A DNA stretch of 64,000 nt from Rhizoclosmatium globosum (GCA_002104985.1 MCGO01000002.1:744001-808000), one strand, 5' to 3'. Positions 1 to 14,278 are shown, counted from the stretch's first letter. Program-made: numbers and translations. The notes: generated from the sequence alone by a model not told the origin.

Positions 1-1395
1 ATTAGATCATGCAGCCCCGACGAGAAGAACACAAAGTCCTGTTCCTTTGGCGGAAGCTTCCTCCAGACACCTTTTGGGTTCTTCCAATCCGTTTTCACAC
101 TTAATCCAAGCTTGTCTTCATAGTTGCGGCAGGACTCCGGATATGACGTTCTGAAACGCAACCAATCGGCAAACATTGGGTCCTTAAACGCCCATACTCC
201 CTCAAAGCCAACGCAAACATCTAAACTCGGGGCCCAGACAAGACTCAAATAGGATGGAGGGCCGGTGCGGTTGAAGGTTGTTTCCAACTGCCCTTCTCGA
301 TAATGGCGGTCATGGCAGTTTTCGGTGGAAGGAGGACAATGCACCTCAGCATAATCATCAAGAATGTGAAATATCAAACGGTTCACGGATTCTGCCAGCG
401 TGGAATCCCCCATCAAAGTGATGTTCTTGTTCGCCACGCAATCACGACTTTCTTGAACATTGAAGTAGTAAATTTGGCACTTCGCTGGAAGGAATCGCAG
501 AAAGAAATACTGTGGCCCTACTTTGTCTATCCATTTTGATGTATCGACAAACGAGGTGTTCGCATCTGGAAATAACGTCGGTTTCAGAAATCGACCTCCG
601 AACTGAAAGTCAGCCAAATCGGATAAGGAACAGTACGGAAGAGTCCTTAAGTGGGCGGATAATCGTTGCTCGGTCGACGAATTGGGGGGTTCAGTGAATG
701 TGACCCTAAACTGATGGAGAACAGCCTTTTGAGGCCCGAGATGGAAGTATCCCTCATGCCAAGTCCATGGCTCATCCAATAGGACTGCGTTGTCAAAAAT
801 AGTTACTCTGAATTCTCCAGACGTGAACATTGTGAAAGTGAACTGGTTATTTTGAATTAGTTGGGTATTCAGTGCGAAGAAATCGAAATACCTCCACATG
901 AGACTCAGGAAAGATGGCAAAAGGTTTCAGAAACTGGCGTTCTATCGCATCTATACCATTGTTGTGTTCAAACAGCAATGTCAAATAAGGCCGAACAGTT
1001 GTTCCATTTTTAGGAAAAACCATCAAAGAGTGCTTTGAGCCGGATGTAAGATCTTCCGGAAACTGGATTTCATCGCTGTCCAAGCGAATTATTGTTTTGT
1101 TTGCAGATTGGGGTTTTGAAGTTGAGGCTGAGCTCGGGATCAGAGTTGTAGCCGTACTAGTAGCGAGGCTGACACTATATTCATGACTGTCAATCGTTGG
1201 ATTGGTAACTGCTTCGTTGGTTGTAGCTGGATGGACATCAAGAAGTCGTTCAGCAACTGAATCTTGGGATAGATCGTCCAATTGAGGGCTTACATCCCCA
1301 ACAGAGACTGCAAGCTGGAAGCTGCCGATGAGAGCAAAACATCCAACGATCAAAATTATGGCGGCCAAGTTTCTGACTCGTTCACTTGACAGCAT
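1..1395 (-). CDS. PC-esterase/NXPE-like type II membrane protein, 3' partial
   Basis: The protein starts at 1395 and runs off the left edge. Residues 10-30 form one hydrophobic segment after a short basic N-terminus, as in a type II Golgi/ER membrane protein. A Ser/Thr-rich stem follows, then a beta-rich stretch, then the block LMGDSTLAES around 420, which matches the GDS nucleophile block of PC-esterase/NXPE C-terminal domains. The last visible residues, DFVFFSSGLHDLI, resemble the later conserved block of that family. Exons are 892-1395 and 1-842, joined across a 49-nt GT-AG intron (843-891) with an ACTAAT branch-like site. Seen: membrane segment and GDS block. Inferred: acyl-esterase or acetyl-transfer role on glycans. 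The catalytic Asp-His pair lies outside the window. Confidence 0.6.
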
Positions 1396-1699
1396 TGAGG
1401 TATTGATGTCAGCCTAGCTTATTGATAGAAAATTTGCCGAAGGCTTCAGCAAAAAAGTGAAGTACTTATGTAAAAAACCATCATCATACAGTTCGTGCAC
1501 ACCTTTGTAATCACACCAGAGTCAGATTCGTGCTTTTCCTCAATTTCTTGCAATCCTTCTGATGAACTCATTTATGTAAGAAATTGAAATAAGTATAGTA
1601 CATTGCGCTCCAGCATGCTTTGGCTCGTTACATAGTCACAAAAAAAAAAATCCTTTAGGATTTAATAAAAAGAAAGAAAGAAAGAGAGAAGGAAAAAGA
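1396..1699. other. intergenic, divergent promoters
   Basis: The region separates the divergent starts at 1395 (minus) and 1700 (plus). It holds an A10 run near 1640 and a purine-rich AAAG/GAGA stretch at about 1665-1698 just before the plus-strand start. I see no coding potential and no recognisable element. Confidence 0.5.
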
Positions 1700-2458
1700 A
1701 TGTTTGGACAACCAATAGTATCGATTCCCAACCTCTCACACACAACAGTCGAGCAAATCCTCACAATCAACTCACATCTCATCAAAATCCTATCGCACTA
1801 TCAAAACAACGGATGGCTTGAGGAGCCTGAGTACAAAATGTGAGTTAGCACAGCATATCCTCGTCTAGTCCATCAACCCGCTTCATGCACCATCTACGCA
1901 GATACCAAGCCAGGCTGCAATCAAACTTGACGTATCTGGCGACGGCAGCAGACTACATGGGCAAGCCAGTTGAGTTGTCTCCAGGAACCAACTATGTAGT
2001 CTGACCTCAATCACACTATTACCCTATTACCAAACACAGGATCCCGCAAAACTCGGGCTTTGATGAATACGCCGAATCTGGCGCCGGTCGGATACCCGGA
2101 AAAGCTGCGTCCGAGCCGCCGAGCAACAACGGCGTCGTCGTCGCTCGCGCCAACAACAACAACAACAACAACAACAACACCACCCGAAAACAGCGGATCA
2201 AACGCATCGCTCAATCAAATCACAATGGTCGTGGACCCGAATGCGGCCGACCCGGTCAATGGTGAGTGCTTTCGTTGGCCTGGCGTGCACTGTGGACTAA
2301 TGCATTGCATTGGAGACATGGGAAATGTTGGGGTGGAATATAAGCCGGTGCCTGCGTTCCCTTTGAGTAACCTCGCGAATGGTCAATTACCGCCAGGCGT
2401 GACGCCGGCGGCTGTGTTGAATGCTTCGGACACAAGGCGGAGATTGACCGGCGGTTAA
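1700..2458 (+). CDS. SS18/SSXT-domain transcriptional coactivator-like protein
   Basis: Exons 1 (1700-1839) and 2 (1902-1968) encode an SSXT (SS18/GIF) N-terminal domain: an NSHLIKILSHYQNNGWLEE helix followed by LQSNLTYLATAADYM, matching the pattern of a helix, a bulky pair, then YLA-x-IAD. SS18 proteins are subunits of BAF-type SWI/SNF complexes in animals; GIF/AN3 proteins are their plant relatives. Exon 3 (2040-2261) is low complexity with a CAA/ACA microsatellite read as poly-Thr; exon 4 (2316-2458) ends in DTRRRLTGG. The intron 1969-2039 uses a GTTGAG donor and leaves exon 3 one base out of phase; alternatively a GCAAGC donor at 1961 would be in phase. The family is well supported; the exon 2-3 junction is not settled. 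Confidence 0.62.
2151..2179 (+). repeat. CAA/ACA microsatellite
   Basis: An uninterrupted AAC-unit run inside exon 3 of the SS18-like gene. It reads as poly-Thr in the chosen frame, poly-Asn or poly-Gln in the others. It is a likely site of length polymorphism. Confidence 0.9.
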
Positions 2459-3034
2459 ATAACTTGTAATAATAAAAGTACTTGTCTTGAGATATGGCGA
2501 GAGATGTTTACGAGAAAGGCATGGGTTTTGGTAGTACTGTTTGTCGTTTTACACAGTATTATTCGAAGGGACACCCATATTTCTTCAGCTATAATATTCC
2601 AGCGGAATACCACATGAGCAGTGGTTTTACAGTGCAAATATCCAAGAAAACCCCGTAATGGCCTTCAACGTTACACTTACATATATACGCCTACATTGTA
2701 ATATCCAATTCAAAAATAACTATACCGCCTCTTTATGTTTCAGGTGTAAGCGCAAAGTTCGGTTTGCAGAACCTCTTTTGGAATGATTGTTAGTAGAAGA
2801 AGCAAAGGAAGATGAATATCATATAAAAATTAATCCACGCAGATCCATCTGTGTATGGTGAATTGAATTTGACGGTGAGCGTTGGGAGACATTATGGTAG
2901 CTATGACGCTGAAGATAACGCGACGCTCGCACAGCGCGCCATTTATAGACCAGGAGCATCAACAGGATACCCTTACTCTTTCTGTCTTTCTTTCTTCTCT
3001 CTTCATAAATTATTCCAACAAACCTCTTTCAAAA
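2459..3034. other. intergenic spacer
   Basis: The spacer lies between the SS18-like stop and the deubiquitinase start. It has AATAAA-type signals just after the first gene (AATAATAAAA near 2467) and a pyrimidine-rich tract at about 2970-3010 before the next start. Short open frames here show no homology that I recognise. Confidence 0.4.
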
Positions 3035-6000
3035 ATGCGGATGGTAACAAGCTTGAGTGCTTCGAACTGTCCTAACCACCACCACCAACCACCACCAACC
3101 AACCAACCAAACAGCCGCCGCCGTCGCTTCCGGCGCCCGCCAAAGAACGAGTTCGAACGCCGGGCGGCCACTCACGCGCGGCCTCGAACTCGAACGCAAC
3201 CGACTCGAACTCGAACGACGCGCCGCCCGAGCCGCGCACCGTCGCCGACCTGAACAAACTCAGCAACATCAATCTTGTTCCAGCCCAACACACGCCAAAG
3301 CGATGGTGCTCAACGGCCGCAACGCTCTTTGAAAAGGTGCCATCTACTTCATTTAAGAACTATCCTTAAACTAATCAAATGTCTTAGGCTGTCGATGCCC
3401 GCATAATGGGCGATATTGACCAGAACTACATTCTTCTGCTGCGCGGTGTGAGGTAGGCCTCACAATACTGTACCCCTCTCTTTCCAAAAATACGTCCTAT
3501 ACCGCCATACCGTCAAAATATCTAGCGACTGTCAAATAAGGATTTAGTGATGAACCTGGAAAGCGAAACCTGGAGAGGGAGAATGTGGCCATCAAATACC
3601 GTCTCGTGGAAGTTGCTTGAATACTAACGCTGCCGCTTTCAATCAGTATCGTTGTCGAAATCATTCCAAAAAGTGCGCAATTCAATCCGAAAGAGGAGTC
3701 TTATGTGGATCTGAAAAAGGTAGGAGTGTCTCTCCTTTCAAATGATACCCTCAACTCGAATACTCACACTGACAACAGAATGTCCAACAATACCTTAACG
3801 AATTAGAAGTATTGAAGAAAAAAGTGAATGATAGACATGCGGAATGGGCCAAAAGCCAATCGTCACAGCAACAACTGTCAGCCCCAATCCCACAGCAAAA
3901 CACGATTTTGACTCCAACCGTTGCTCCGTTCTCCACTCGATCAAGTACTGCCACAAATCAGGAACAGATCCCGCCTCCTGTTGCTCCCACTTCTTCCCAG
4001 CCTCAACCTCAACCTCAGCCTACTTCTACGTCCGCTACCACTGACGCACTGATGGCACGGCTTCGAGCATTGCAGCCCGGAGGCTCTGCAAACAGCTCCA
4101 ATAACACCCAATCTACCTCCACCGCAAGCCCTTCGCGTGTCCCACTCAAACAATCGCCATCCCTGAACAACTTTGCCTCCACAACTCCCGCTTCTCTCAG
4201 CCGACCCACCACACCCATGATCGTTCCATCGAACCAATCTTTCAATTCAACAAATTCACGCACGGCGTCTGCTACAGACCTCCTTTCCACCAACGCTCCA
4301 GCCAAACTCGTGCGCTCGCCTAGCAACTCCCAGAACCAAGGCGCGTCTACTCGTTCACTCAATGATTTGAAAATGACTTGTGCAGAGTTGCATGCTGGGT
4401 TGCAGAGTATTCAAAAGGAAGGTTCGCAGACGAAAGTGTTGGTGTTGGATGTTCGACCGATGGAAGAGTATATCGGGGGCATATTCGATGGATTGTGGAT
4501 GTTCCTGTCAAGAATGGGGAAGTGGGGAGTGGTGTTGTGCATATTGAGCCTGAATGGTTGCACGATGGGTATGTTCGCTCTTACTCTTTTTTTCACAATT
4601 CAACTCATGCGATTATCTCTAGTGTTGACACGGCTCATATTATGAATTGTCTTCGTGGATTCACACAGGCGTCTGACCCACGACTAATGATGTTTGAGTA
4701 CCGAAATATCTATGAAATCATTGTCTGTTATGATGGATCCTCCAATTCAGTGTTTGCATCACCTACTTTAAAGAATCTCGTCAGTGCACTGTTTGTTGGT
4801 GAGCGGGACATGGGGAAAATCGTGAAATCTCAACCGATTGTTCTGGACGGTGGCTTTAATGGGTGGATGGAGTTTGTAAAACGAAAGGGATTACGAACTG
4901 AGAACTGGATTGAAATTGGCGACGGTGTTGGTGGTGGGGGATCTTCGTTGGGTGCAGATGGGCAGCCTCCAAGCAATAGTGGGACTCCCAAAATATCACC
5001 AACTTCGGCGAGTTACACTCCTGCACCTTACACGACTCCAAAAGTATCACAATATGCACCTGTCAAGCCATATTTGCCTACGCAAGCAAGCACTGGGTCG
5101 CTATATGGAAATGACCCAACGAGGCGGAGCAGCTATTTGAATCCTACTCAATTCGACAATCCGTTTATGAACTTCAATGCGGGGCTGGGAGGTGTTGCTG
5201 GAACGAGCTATGTTGGCGGCGGTGCTGGATATGCGAGACTTTCAGGACAACAGCAAGGGTTGCAGCATTCGTCATCCTTTTCAAGAGGACAAGGAGGTTA
5301 TACTGGTGTTACTCCAGACTATCCTTCTTTGTCTCCCTTGAAGAATGCCCCCGCTGTTCCGCAAAAACCCTCTGGAATTTCCGTGTCTCAGCAGCAACAG
5401 TTCCCTCAACCGCAAGTCCAGCAACATGGACTACAGCATCAAAACTCGCAGTCCATGTTACATCAGCAACAACAGCAGCAGTTCCAACAACAGCAGCAAT
5501 ATCAACAGTACCAACAACAACAACAGCTGCAACAACTTCAGGCTCAACAACAATATCAAGCTCAGCAACAGCAACAGCAACCACTTCCTCCCTCTATTCC
5601 TGCAAAACCTGCCCAACTTCCTGTTCAACCACAGCCGCAACCCACACCGCCAGCTGTTAAAAAACCACCTCCACCCGTACCAGCAAAGCCACGACTCAGT
5701 ATCACCAGTGTCGAGCTCACCTCCCAAACAAGTCCAGCATACTCAAACCCTTCCGACTTTATGCCAATTTCCCAAATAGGATCCATCGGTGTTGTGGGTC
5801 TCAAAAACCTTGGAAATACTTGCTTCATAAACAGCACACTACAATGCTTGAGCGGTACCGTTCCCCTTGCACGGTACTTCCTTGGTGGAAACTACCGCAA
5901 AGGAATCAATCGATCCAACCCCATGGGAACAAAAGGTGTCATTGTGGAAGAGTTTAGTCAAATCATCAAGTCAATGTGGAGTGGGCAGGAAAGTATCATT

Positions 6001-7095
6001 ACTCCGGCGCAGTTTAAAGAACGCATTGGAGAGTATGCAGAACAGTTTAAAGGGACCGAACAGCATGATAGTCAAGAGTTTTTGAGTTTCTTATTGGACG
6101 CTGTTCATGAGGATTTGAACATTGCCAGAAGTGGGGATAAGGCGAAGGCTATTGATACGAAGGGGCAAGATGATGAGAGTATTCCTGATGATGTGAGTGA
6201 ATACTGCAGGATGTGACTTGTGTTGCTGATGCCTTACCAGATTCGGTTGCAAATGGCGTGGAATAACTACCGTGCACGAAATTGGTCGATTATTGTAGAT
6301 TTGTTTCAGGGACAGTTGAAATCCAAGTTGGAATGTTTAACCTGTCATACGGTTTGTGTTGAATACCACTCTTAACCCTGAGTAACGAAATTCTTTTTAA
6401 AACAGACCTCAACGACGTTTAACCCATTCATGTACCTCTCAATCCCTATCCCCGCCGTAAACTCCGCCGGCGTCAAAGGCGGACCCGTCTACCTCGACGA
6501 ATGTCTCGACAAATTCGTTGAAGTAGAAATCCTTGATGGTGAAGACGCATGGTGCTGTTCCAAATGCAAAGTAAACCGTCGAACCCGCAAAACCATGACC
6601 ATCGCGAAACTCCCACCATCCTCCTCGTTCACTTGAAGCGGTTCTATTACCAAGGTCCGTTTAAGAGCAAACTGGATACGTATGTGGATTTCCCGTTGGC
6701 GAGTATGGATTTGGGGAAATATGTGCCGCCGTCTGCTGGAGCGCCAGCAGGGAGTCAGGTTTACGACTTGTATGCTGTTTCGGTGAGTTCTTAGAGTCGA
6801 TTTTGCAGCAACAAGAGACTAAATGTGTTTCAGAATCACACTGGAACTCTCACTGGTGGACATTACACTGCAACTGTACACAACGGATCTAAAAATGCGT
6901 GGTATAACTTTAGTGACACCCGAGTTGGTGTTTGCGATGTGAATAACCTCAAGGTAAGGGAACTTTACATGACTTATTTACCAGTTGGGTTCTAATCTGA
7001 CTTTACAGTCTAACTCTGCTTATATTCTGTTTTATGTGCGGAAACCATCCGCTGGGAGTCAAATGACGGCGACTGATTGGTGGAGAAATCAGTGA
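3035..7095 (+). CDS. USP8/Doa4-type ubiquitin C-terminal hydrolase
   Basis: A cysteine protease removing ubiquitin, likely at endosomes. Order of domains: N-terminal USP8/STAMBP dimerisation (MIT-like) helices (exons 3115-3336, 3388-3452, 3647-3719, 3779 on), a Ser/Pro linker, a rhodanese domain (about 4370-4920) with VLVLDVRPMEEY, a Gln-rich linker (5385-5640) including PPxPxKP motifs, and a USP catalytic core. The Cys box GNTCFINSTLQC places the nucleophile at 5821-5823; the His box GGHYTAT places His at 6861-6863; CxxC pairs occur in the zinc-binding finger. The first exon is 9 nt (Met-Arg-Met, donor 3044). Other introns: 4569-4622, 6193-6240, 6352-6405, 6783-6833, 6954-7008. One base appears to be missing in a G5 run at 4475-4479 (rhodanese) and one near 6616 (core). 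The two-domain rhodanese-USP layout is that of yeast Doa4/Ubp5 and animal USP8. Confidence 0.85.
5464..5580 (+). repeat. CAG/CAA-rich polyglutamine tract
   Basis: Mixed CAG and CAA codons encode an interrupted Gln/Tyr-rich tract between the rhodanese and catalytic domains of the deubiquitinase. The mixed codons reduce slippage, and the tract looks like a flexible linker. Confidence 0.85.
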
Positions 7096-7235
7096 AAAAT
7101 CATCATGTTTATGAATAAATATTGGGACAAGTTTGAATAATTTTGAAAAGCGGTGCCAGCGGCAAGGCTGTGTTCGGGAAATCACGGAGTGGTGAGGGTT
7201 TTGCCAACTTTTTCGAGAAGGTTATCATTGTCAAA

Positions 7236-9876
7236 ATGTTCAACAAACTGCAGCGCACGCTCTCTGGATCTGGTAAGAGAGACAAAGTCAAGTCTTTGGA
7301 CAGTGTACACGCAGTACCTGATGGAGGAGTTCCTGTGTACGAGAACGAGTTTGTTACGAAACAGAGAGATGCAAGCCAAGAAGAGCTCGTCAGAACCAGT
7401 GATGTATCGCGTGTCCTTATCTTGTAAGTTACCCCCCTCCATCGATGTTCCCAAAAAGATCTGACATATCGTGTTCATTGACAGGTACACTGGAGGAACA
7501 ATCGGTATGAAAAACTCTGCCCAGGGTTACTCTCCAGCTGCAGGATTCCTCACCGAAACAATGAAAAGCATGAGACGCTTCAACGACCCATTCGCAGCTC
7601 TTGCACCTGATTCCCGCGACATTCTCGGAAGCTCTAGCTCCTCTAGTTCATGGGCCGAAACCTCAACCGGAACTCACTATCAACCCGTCAACCTCCCCCT
7701 TCAATACAGTTTCCCCAGCGCAACCGCCGGTGGAGCTGTAGAAATTGAGAAAGTGCATCGCACAAGTGTCTCAATGAGCCAGCAGTTATGATAATGGAAC
7801 CCGGTTCAACGCGCGAAATTGCCAGTTCTTGTCACGCCACGTAGTTTGTATGGAAAGAGGATCAAGTATTCTATTTTGGAGTATGATCCGTTGATGGACT
7901 CTTCGAATATGACGATGCGCGATTGGGTCAAGATTGTGACTGATATTGAAGTAATTATCACTTGTATGATGCGTTCATGGTTATTCACGGTATGTCATGA
8001 ACGTGATGGAAAGGAGGGGTTTTTTTTGTGGGTGTGGGGAAAAAGGCTGATGTAAAGCTGTAACAGGAACCGATACGATGGCGTATACTGCAAGTGCTCT
8101 CAGTTTCATGCTTGAAGACTTGGGGAAAAGTGTGATTGTGACTGGTTCACAGGTTCCGCTCTCAGAAGTACGAAATGATGCTGTTGAGAATTGCTTGGAG
8201 CGTTGACGATTGCGGGACACTTTGTTATTCCGGAAGTGACGCTCTTTTTTGCGCAAAAGCTTTACCGCGGAAATAGGTCTTCGAAGGTAGATGCGTATGC
8301 ATTTGCTGCTTTCGATTCTCCAAACATGAGACCTCTTGCCGAGGTCAGCATCAACATTGGTGAGTTGCAATATATTTTATGGCACGCTCTTAAAAAGTTG
8401 GAATAGATGTGGCATGGTCGGACGTGTTGAAGCCAACAACGATTGCAAGTTCAGGCGGAGAAACGACTCAACCCCTCCGTCGCAACTCTTCGCTTGTTCC
8501 TGGTATCACAGAGGCTACGGTTCGAGCATTTTTGAGTCCTCCTATTGCGGGTGTTGTTCTAGAGTCGTTTGGAAGTGGAAATGCTCCCAACAACCGTCCG
8601 AGATTCTCGCGGCGTTCAAAGAAGCGTGCGACCGCGGCGTCGTGATTGTGAATTGCTCTCAATGTTTGCGAGGTCTTGTAACTGATGCATATGCAACCGG
8701 AAAAGCGTTGGCGAGGTAAAATGATTTCTTGCACTCATCATCTCGAAATTTATCCCCCCAAAAATTATAGCATCGGAATCGTTCCAGGAAGCGATATGAC
8801 GCCAGAATCAGCACTTACGAAACTCTCATACCTTCTTGGAAAAGGAATCCCTGTCGAAGAATGCCGCGCCAAAATGCGGTCCAACCTTCGCGGGGAATTG
8901 ACCGTCCGTAATAAGCAGATGCGATTCACTTACTCCAACAAGACTCAAAGCCTTGTGGACTCTGTTCTTCCGTTGCTTGGACATCACGGCGCGTTGCGGT
9001 TGTCAAATTCAGGGGGTGATGAAGTTGAAACAAAGAGTCCAGTTGAGTCAGCTACTTCATCGGCAGGTGGAATCGATAAAGTTTTGATCCCTACTTTGTT
9101 GTGTCATGCCGCGAGGAACGGGGATGTGGAAGCGCTTACGGATGTTGCAAAACAGTATGCGTCGTTTGTCTCTGTGGGAGATTATGACGGGAGAACTCCG
9201 CTTCACATTGCTGCATCGGAAAATCATTACAATGCTGTGGAAGCTTTGTTGTTGCACGGTAAAGTGTACTCACTTTCTGCTTTTGATGAGTGTTAAATTG
9301 TAAATCGTAGGCGCGAGCGTTCATCAACGCGACAGATATGGTCACTCTCCTTTGTACGATGCAGTACGAAATAATCATGTCAAGATTGTTCATTTGTTGC
9401 GAAATGCGGGGCTCATTTTGCAGAAGAAGAGTCGCAGGAAGTGACTTCATTGGGAGCAAGGTAACTTTCCTCAAAAAAGATATTAGTACTCAAATTATAT
9501 GCCAACAGGGCCGCTTTCGAAGGAAATCTGGATTTGATTCGTCTCTTGTGCGAATGTGGTGCTGACATGAATGAAGCAAGTTTAGATGGTCGAACTCCTG
9601 TCCATATGGTAAAATAGTGCCTCTATACATGTTCGTGTCTCTAATCTTTTGTTTCAGGCTGTGTCTGGAAAGCAATTCCAAATCATCGCATTCTTTATCG
9701 AACATTCCAAGCAACTACTGGGAAAAGGCTCAAATAGTGCCGAAACTCCTTCAGGCATTGAAGTGAAGCTTGATTTACCTGATAGATACGGTAGAACGCC
9801 TTTAGATGATGCTAAAGCATTGAATTGGAAAGAAGGAGTTGAATGTATTGAGAGTGGGCTCAGAGAACTTGTTTGA
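7236..9876 (+). CDS. cytosolic L-asparaginase with C-terminal ankyrin repeats (ASPG-like)
   Basis: Hydrolyses L-asparagine; animal ASPG has the same asparaginase-ankyrin layout. The N-terminal catalytic motif YTGGTIGM begins at 7486 and the second motif HGTDTMAY spans the intron 7990-8067. Downstream blocks [15 protein letters not shown] and [19 protein letters not shown] match the family. Ankyrin repeats start near 9120 ([21 protein letters not shown]), continue over introns 9260-9310 and about 9462-9510, and end with [13 protein letters not shown]. Other introns: 7424-7484, a probable 59-nt one at about 7765-7823, 8360-8406, 8716-8770. Four sites (near 7952, 8190, 8600, 9425) need one extra base to keep conserved residues in frame, so as written the gene would not give one protein. 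Either these are consensus errors or it is a pseudogene; conserved sequence on both sides favours error. Confidence 0.83.
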
Positions 9877-10163
9877 ATTCAATATTTGAATAAATCGAAT
9901 AAATTAAAGTATTTCTTGATTTCTCTTTTCCTTGGACGGCTGACTTTCAAGAGGGCCATCGGTTTGCGAAAGGGAACATCTTGAATTTGACCCACATCAG
10001 ATGCTAGTCGGGGAACTGAAGGCACCACACACAACACCTGATATATACCCAGCACGAGAAGGAGAACGAGTTGTTCATTGCATATGATAATTTATTCAAC
10101 AACATTCCAGAAGAACCAATCACACCAATCACAAAGAGTCCACTTTTCCATACTTACAATTCA

Positions 10164-11866
10164 TCATGTCATCTTCTCATCTTGCTTAACATCCCAATCC
10201 TTCAACTCAGCAGAAAAGTTGGAGTTATTTTCCAAAAATTCCATCACGTTTGGAAGAGTAAACTCAGTCTTTGAAATATCAAAGTCAGCAGCTCCCCTCG
10301 TGTCTCGCTCGACAGACTTGACAAGCATAAGCTTTGGCACAGAGTTAATTTTCAAACCAACGTCTTTGGGAGACGGTTGGTTTTCATATTCATGACGGCA
10401 ACAACAATTTTCTTGGTGTGAGACTTGATCAACTCAGCGATTCGGTTCAAAGTTCTTTCAAAGCGTTCTTGGTAGTCGCTCTCAGCTGCAGAATAAAGTT
10501 AGAAAAGTGTTAAATAGACGCGTCAAAGGGATGCCTTACTTCGAGCCAAAAAGAGAAGAACCTCCTTGTCCGTGTTCATTACCAATTCGTTAAAGGATCA
10601 CCGACGACCACCTTCACAAGTCCATTGTTGGTTTCTGGAACAGGGTCGCTCTCAACAACAGGCTTCATCTCTCCCTTGACAAACTTATTCAAGAACTTTG
10701 CCAAACTAGACTTTCCATCTTGGTCAACAAGTCGGCGTTGAGCGGTAAGTATAAACTCTGGTTCGAATTCGTTGATGACAAAGTTGGGAGCAGCCGCCTT
10801 CTTCTTCTTCTTGGAGGAAGTATCATCATCTTCGTCAAATTTGGTTCCGTCAATGAAAAGGAAGTTGATGATGCCGCGGTACTTTTTGGCCAGGGGTGTG
10901 AACAATTCGAGCATGGTTTCGCGGTCATTTTGTCGTGAATGTAAGTGAACCCGATAGGCAACTTCATAGCTTGGTAGAGAGGGAAGTTCTTTTCATCCAA
11001 ATCGCCAATCAAGGGCAAGGCGGCTGTCTTGACAAAATCAATTATGGCATCTTTTGTGAACTTGTCTTCATCATCGTCCACGTCGAGAGGTGAAAAGGTT
11101 GTCTCAAACTCAAAGGCGTTGCTATGAGTGGCGATCTTATCGTTGTGTTGCCAAAGGTGTATCCAAATGTGTAATCAATAGAGATGTTCTTGGCAGCCTG
11201 CTTGTAAGCTTTGAACGCTGAAGAATCTTTGTCTGTGAATGAACCAAGCACGGCAAAATCTTCACTCTTTTTGAAGGCGGCAATATGTTTGGGGGTGTTT
11301 TCGATTTCACGGAATGCACCTTTGACCTGTCTGTAAAAGAAAGGTATTAATCATAGCAATTCCTCACAAAAAGAACAGTACCTCATCAGATATTTGGACA
11401 TGGTTTCAACAGTGCGTTCATGCAGGTACTTTGACATCTTTCCATCACGGTATATCTTCAATGTGGGGAACTTGGTGACTTTAGCCTCCTGGCAAATTTC
11501 TTTGGCTTTTGGCACAGAGCAATCAACAGAACCGAACTCAAATCCTTTCTCTGACAGTTTGAAAGCCATCTTTTCGTATTCCTTGGTGAGTGCTTTGCAG
11601 TCCGGGTCGTCCGCTAAAAGGTAAACCCAACATCAATCTAGCTTCTTTTGTATCGAAAACAAGCACACCTTTGCAGAAGTTGACCATTGAAATCAAAGGG
11701 TCGTCGGGGGAACCCTTCCGCTTAGCCCAACTCTTGAACAGTTTGAGGTCCTTGAGCACCTGAACGCGGGATTCAGGTTCATTTGGATTCGCAGAGCATT
11801 TTCCGGCGCAGAAACAAACGAGGCGAGTGTTGCGAGAGTGAGAAGCGGCAGCAAAGCACAGCGCAT
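10164..11866 (-). CDS. protein disulfide isomerase-like ER protein without CxxC sites
   Basis: Starts at 11866 with a clear signal peptide (MRCALLPLLTLATLASFVSA). Thioredoxin-like domains follow: a first one with KVTKFPTLKIYRDG (the cis-Pro loop), a PDI b/b' region with FPLYQAMKLPIGFTYI and RGIINFLFIDGTKF, and an a'-like domain with NTDKEVLLFLA. The usual CGHC active sites are missing: the first domain has CKADDPDC instead, and the last has no Cys at the equivalent place. The C-terminus is QDEKMT, not HDEL. Introns: 11614-11668, 11331-11381 and about 10486-10547. Five positions (near 11810, 11143, 10920, 10585, 10362) lack one base. Family membership is solid; a chaperone rather than oxidoreductase role is inference. 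Confidence 0.75.
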
Positions 11867-12319
11867 CTGTTTGTTGTTTGTTGAAGGAGAAAGAGAGGCA
11901 GTCAGAACCTTGTCTGAGAATACGAGAAAGCAAGAAAGAGAACAGGAACAGCGAGCGGGTGCATCAGAGGTCGTTGTGCAAAGTTGTCGGCTCGGTGGAC
12001 GCACTTGTCAAAGAAAGGAAACTCAACCACCAAGGGGAGTCTCAACTGTCAAAACAGGGCATGAACACTCAGAAGTACCTGTACGTAGGAGTCATCGCTT
12101 GCCACTGCTGCTGTGAAAGAGAAAGGTGGAAGGGGAGGAGGATGGAGGAATCACCTTCTGTTTCGAGATAACTTTTTGTTGGAGCCAAGCAAGTCAAACA
12201 ACAAAGAACGCCACGTTGGATTTCGTTGCTAGTTATCGACAAAACCGTATGGTAAACTCCCGAGTCAAAATACCCGCTTTATTCCGAGGACACCCATGCC
12301 TTCACGCGTGCTTTGGTAT
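11867..12319. other. upstream region of the PDI-like gene
   Basis: This stretch lies between the end of the GH47 gene (12320) and the PDI-like start (11866). It is rich in GAGAA/GAAAG near 11885-11950. Open frames of about 90 codons on the plus strand here lack recognisable domains. I see no confident regulatory element. Confidence 0.4.
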
Positions 12320-14076
<1,757 letters not shown>

Positions 14077-14278
14077 TGTTTTTGAAAAACAATGCAAATA
14101 ATTTCTTTTTATGATTTATTTCTGGTATTGGAGGAAATGAACTGAAGCAGGATTGTCGAATGACGGGTGTCTTTGTTTTGGCGACATATTCATTCAGACG
14201 GATCGGCAGGGTAAACAAACGACTTTATTACAAGAAATATGTGGGCTATAGTAATAGGACCCAAATGAAGAGGGTAGT

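Noticed and set aside
2040..2260. Poly-Asn and poly-Gln readings of exon 3 in the SS18-like gene
   Set aside because: Only the poly-Thr frame continues across the next intron (54 nt, in phase) into exon 4.
3453..3646. Possible extra coding exon inside this deubiquitinase intron (open frame 3548-3611)
   Set aside because: No donor in the required phase, and skipping it joins LLLRGV to SIVVEIIP exactly as the USP8 dimerisation domain expects.
5309..5727. Minus-strand Val/Leu-rich open frames
   Set aside because: They are complements of the CAG/CAA polyglutamine tract.
7760..7825. Two opposite frameshifts in the asparaginase
   Set aside because: A 59-nt GT-AG intron joins HRT to [10 protein letters not shown] in frame, so no frameshift is needed.
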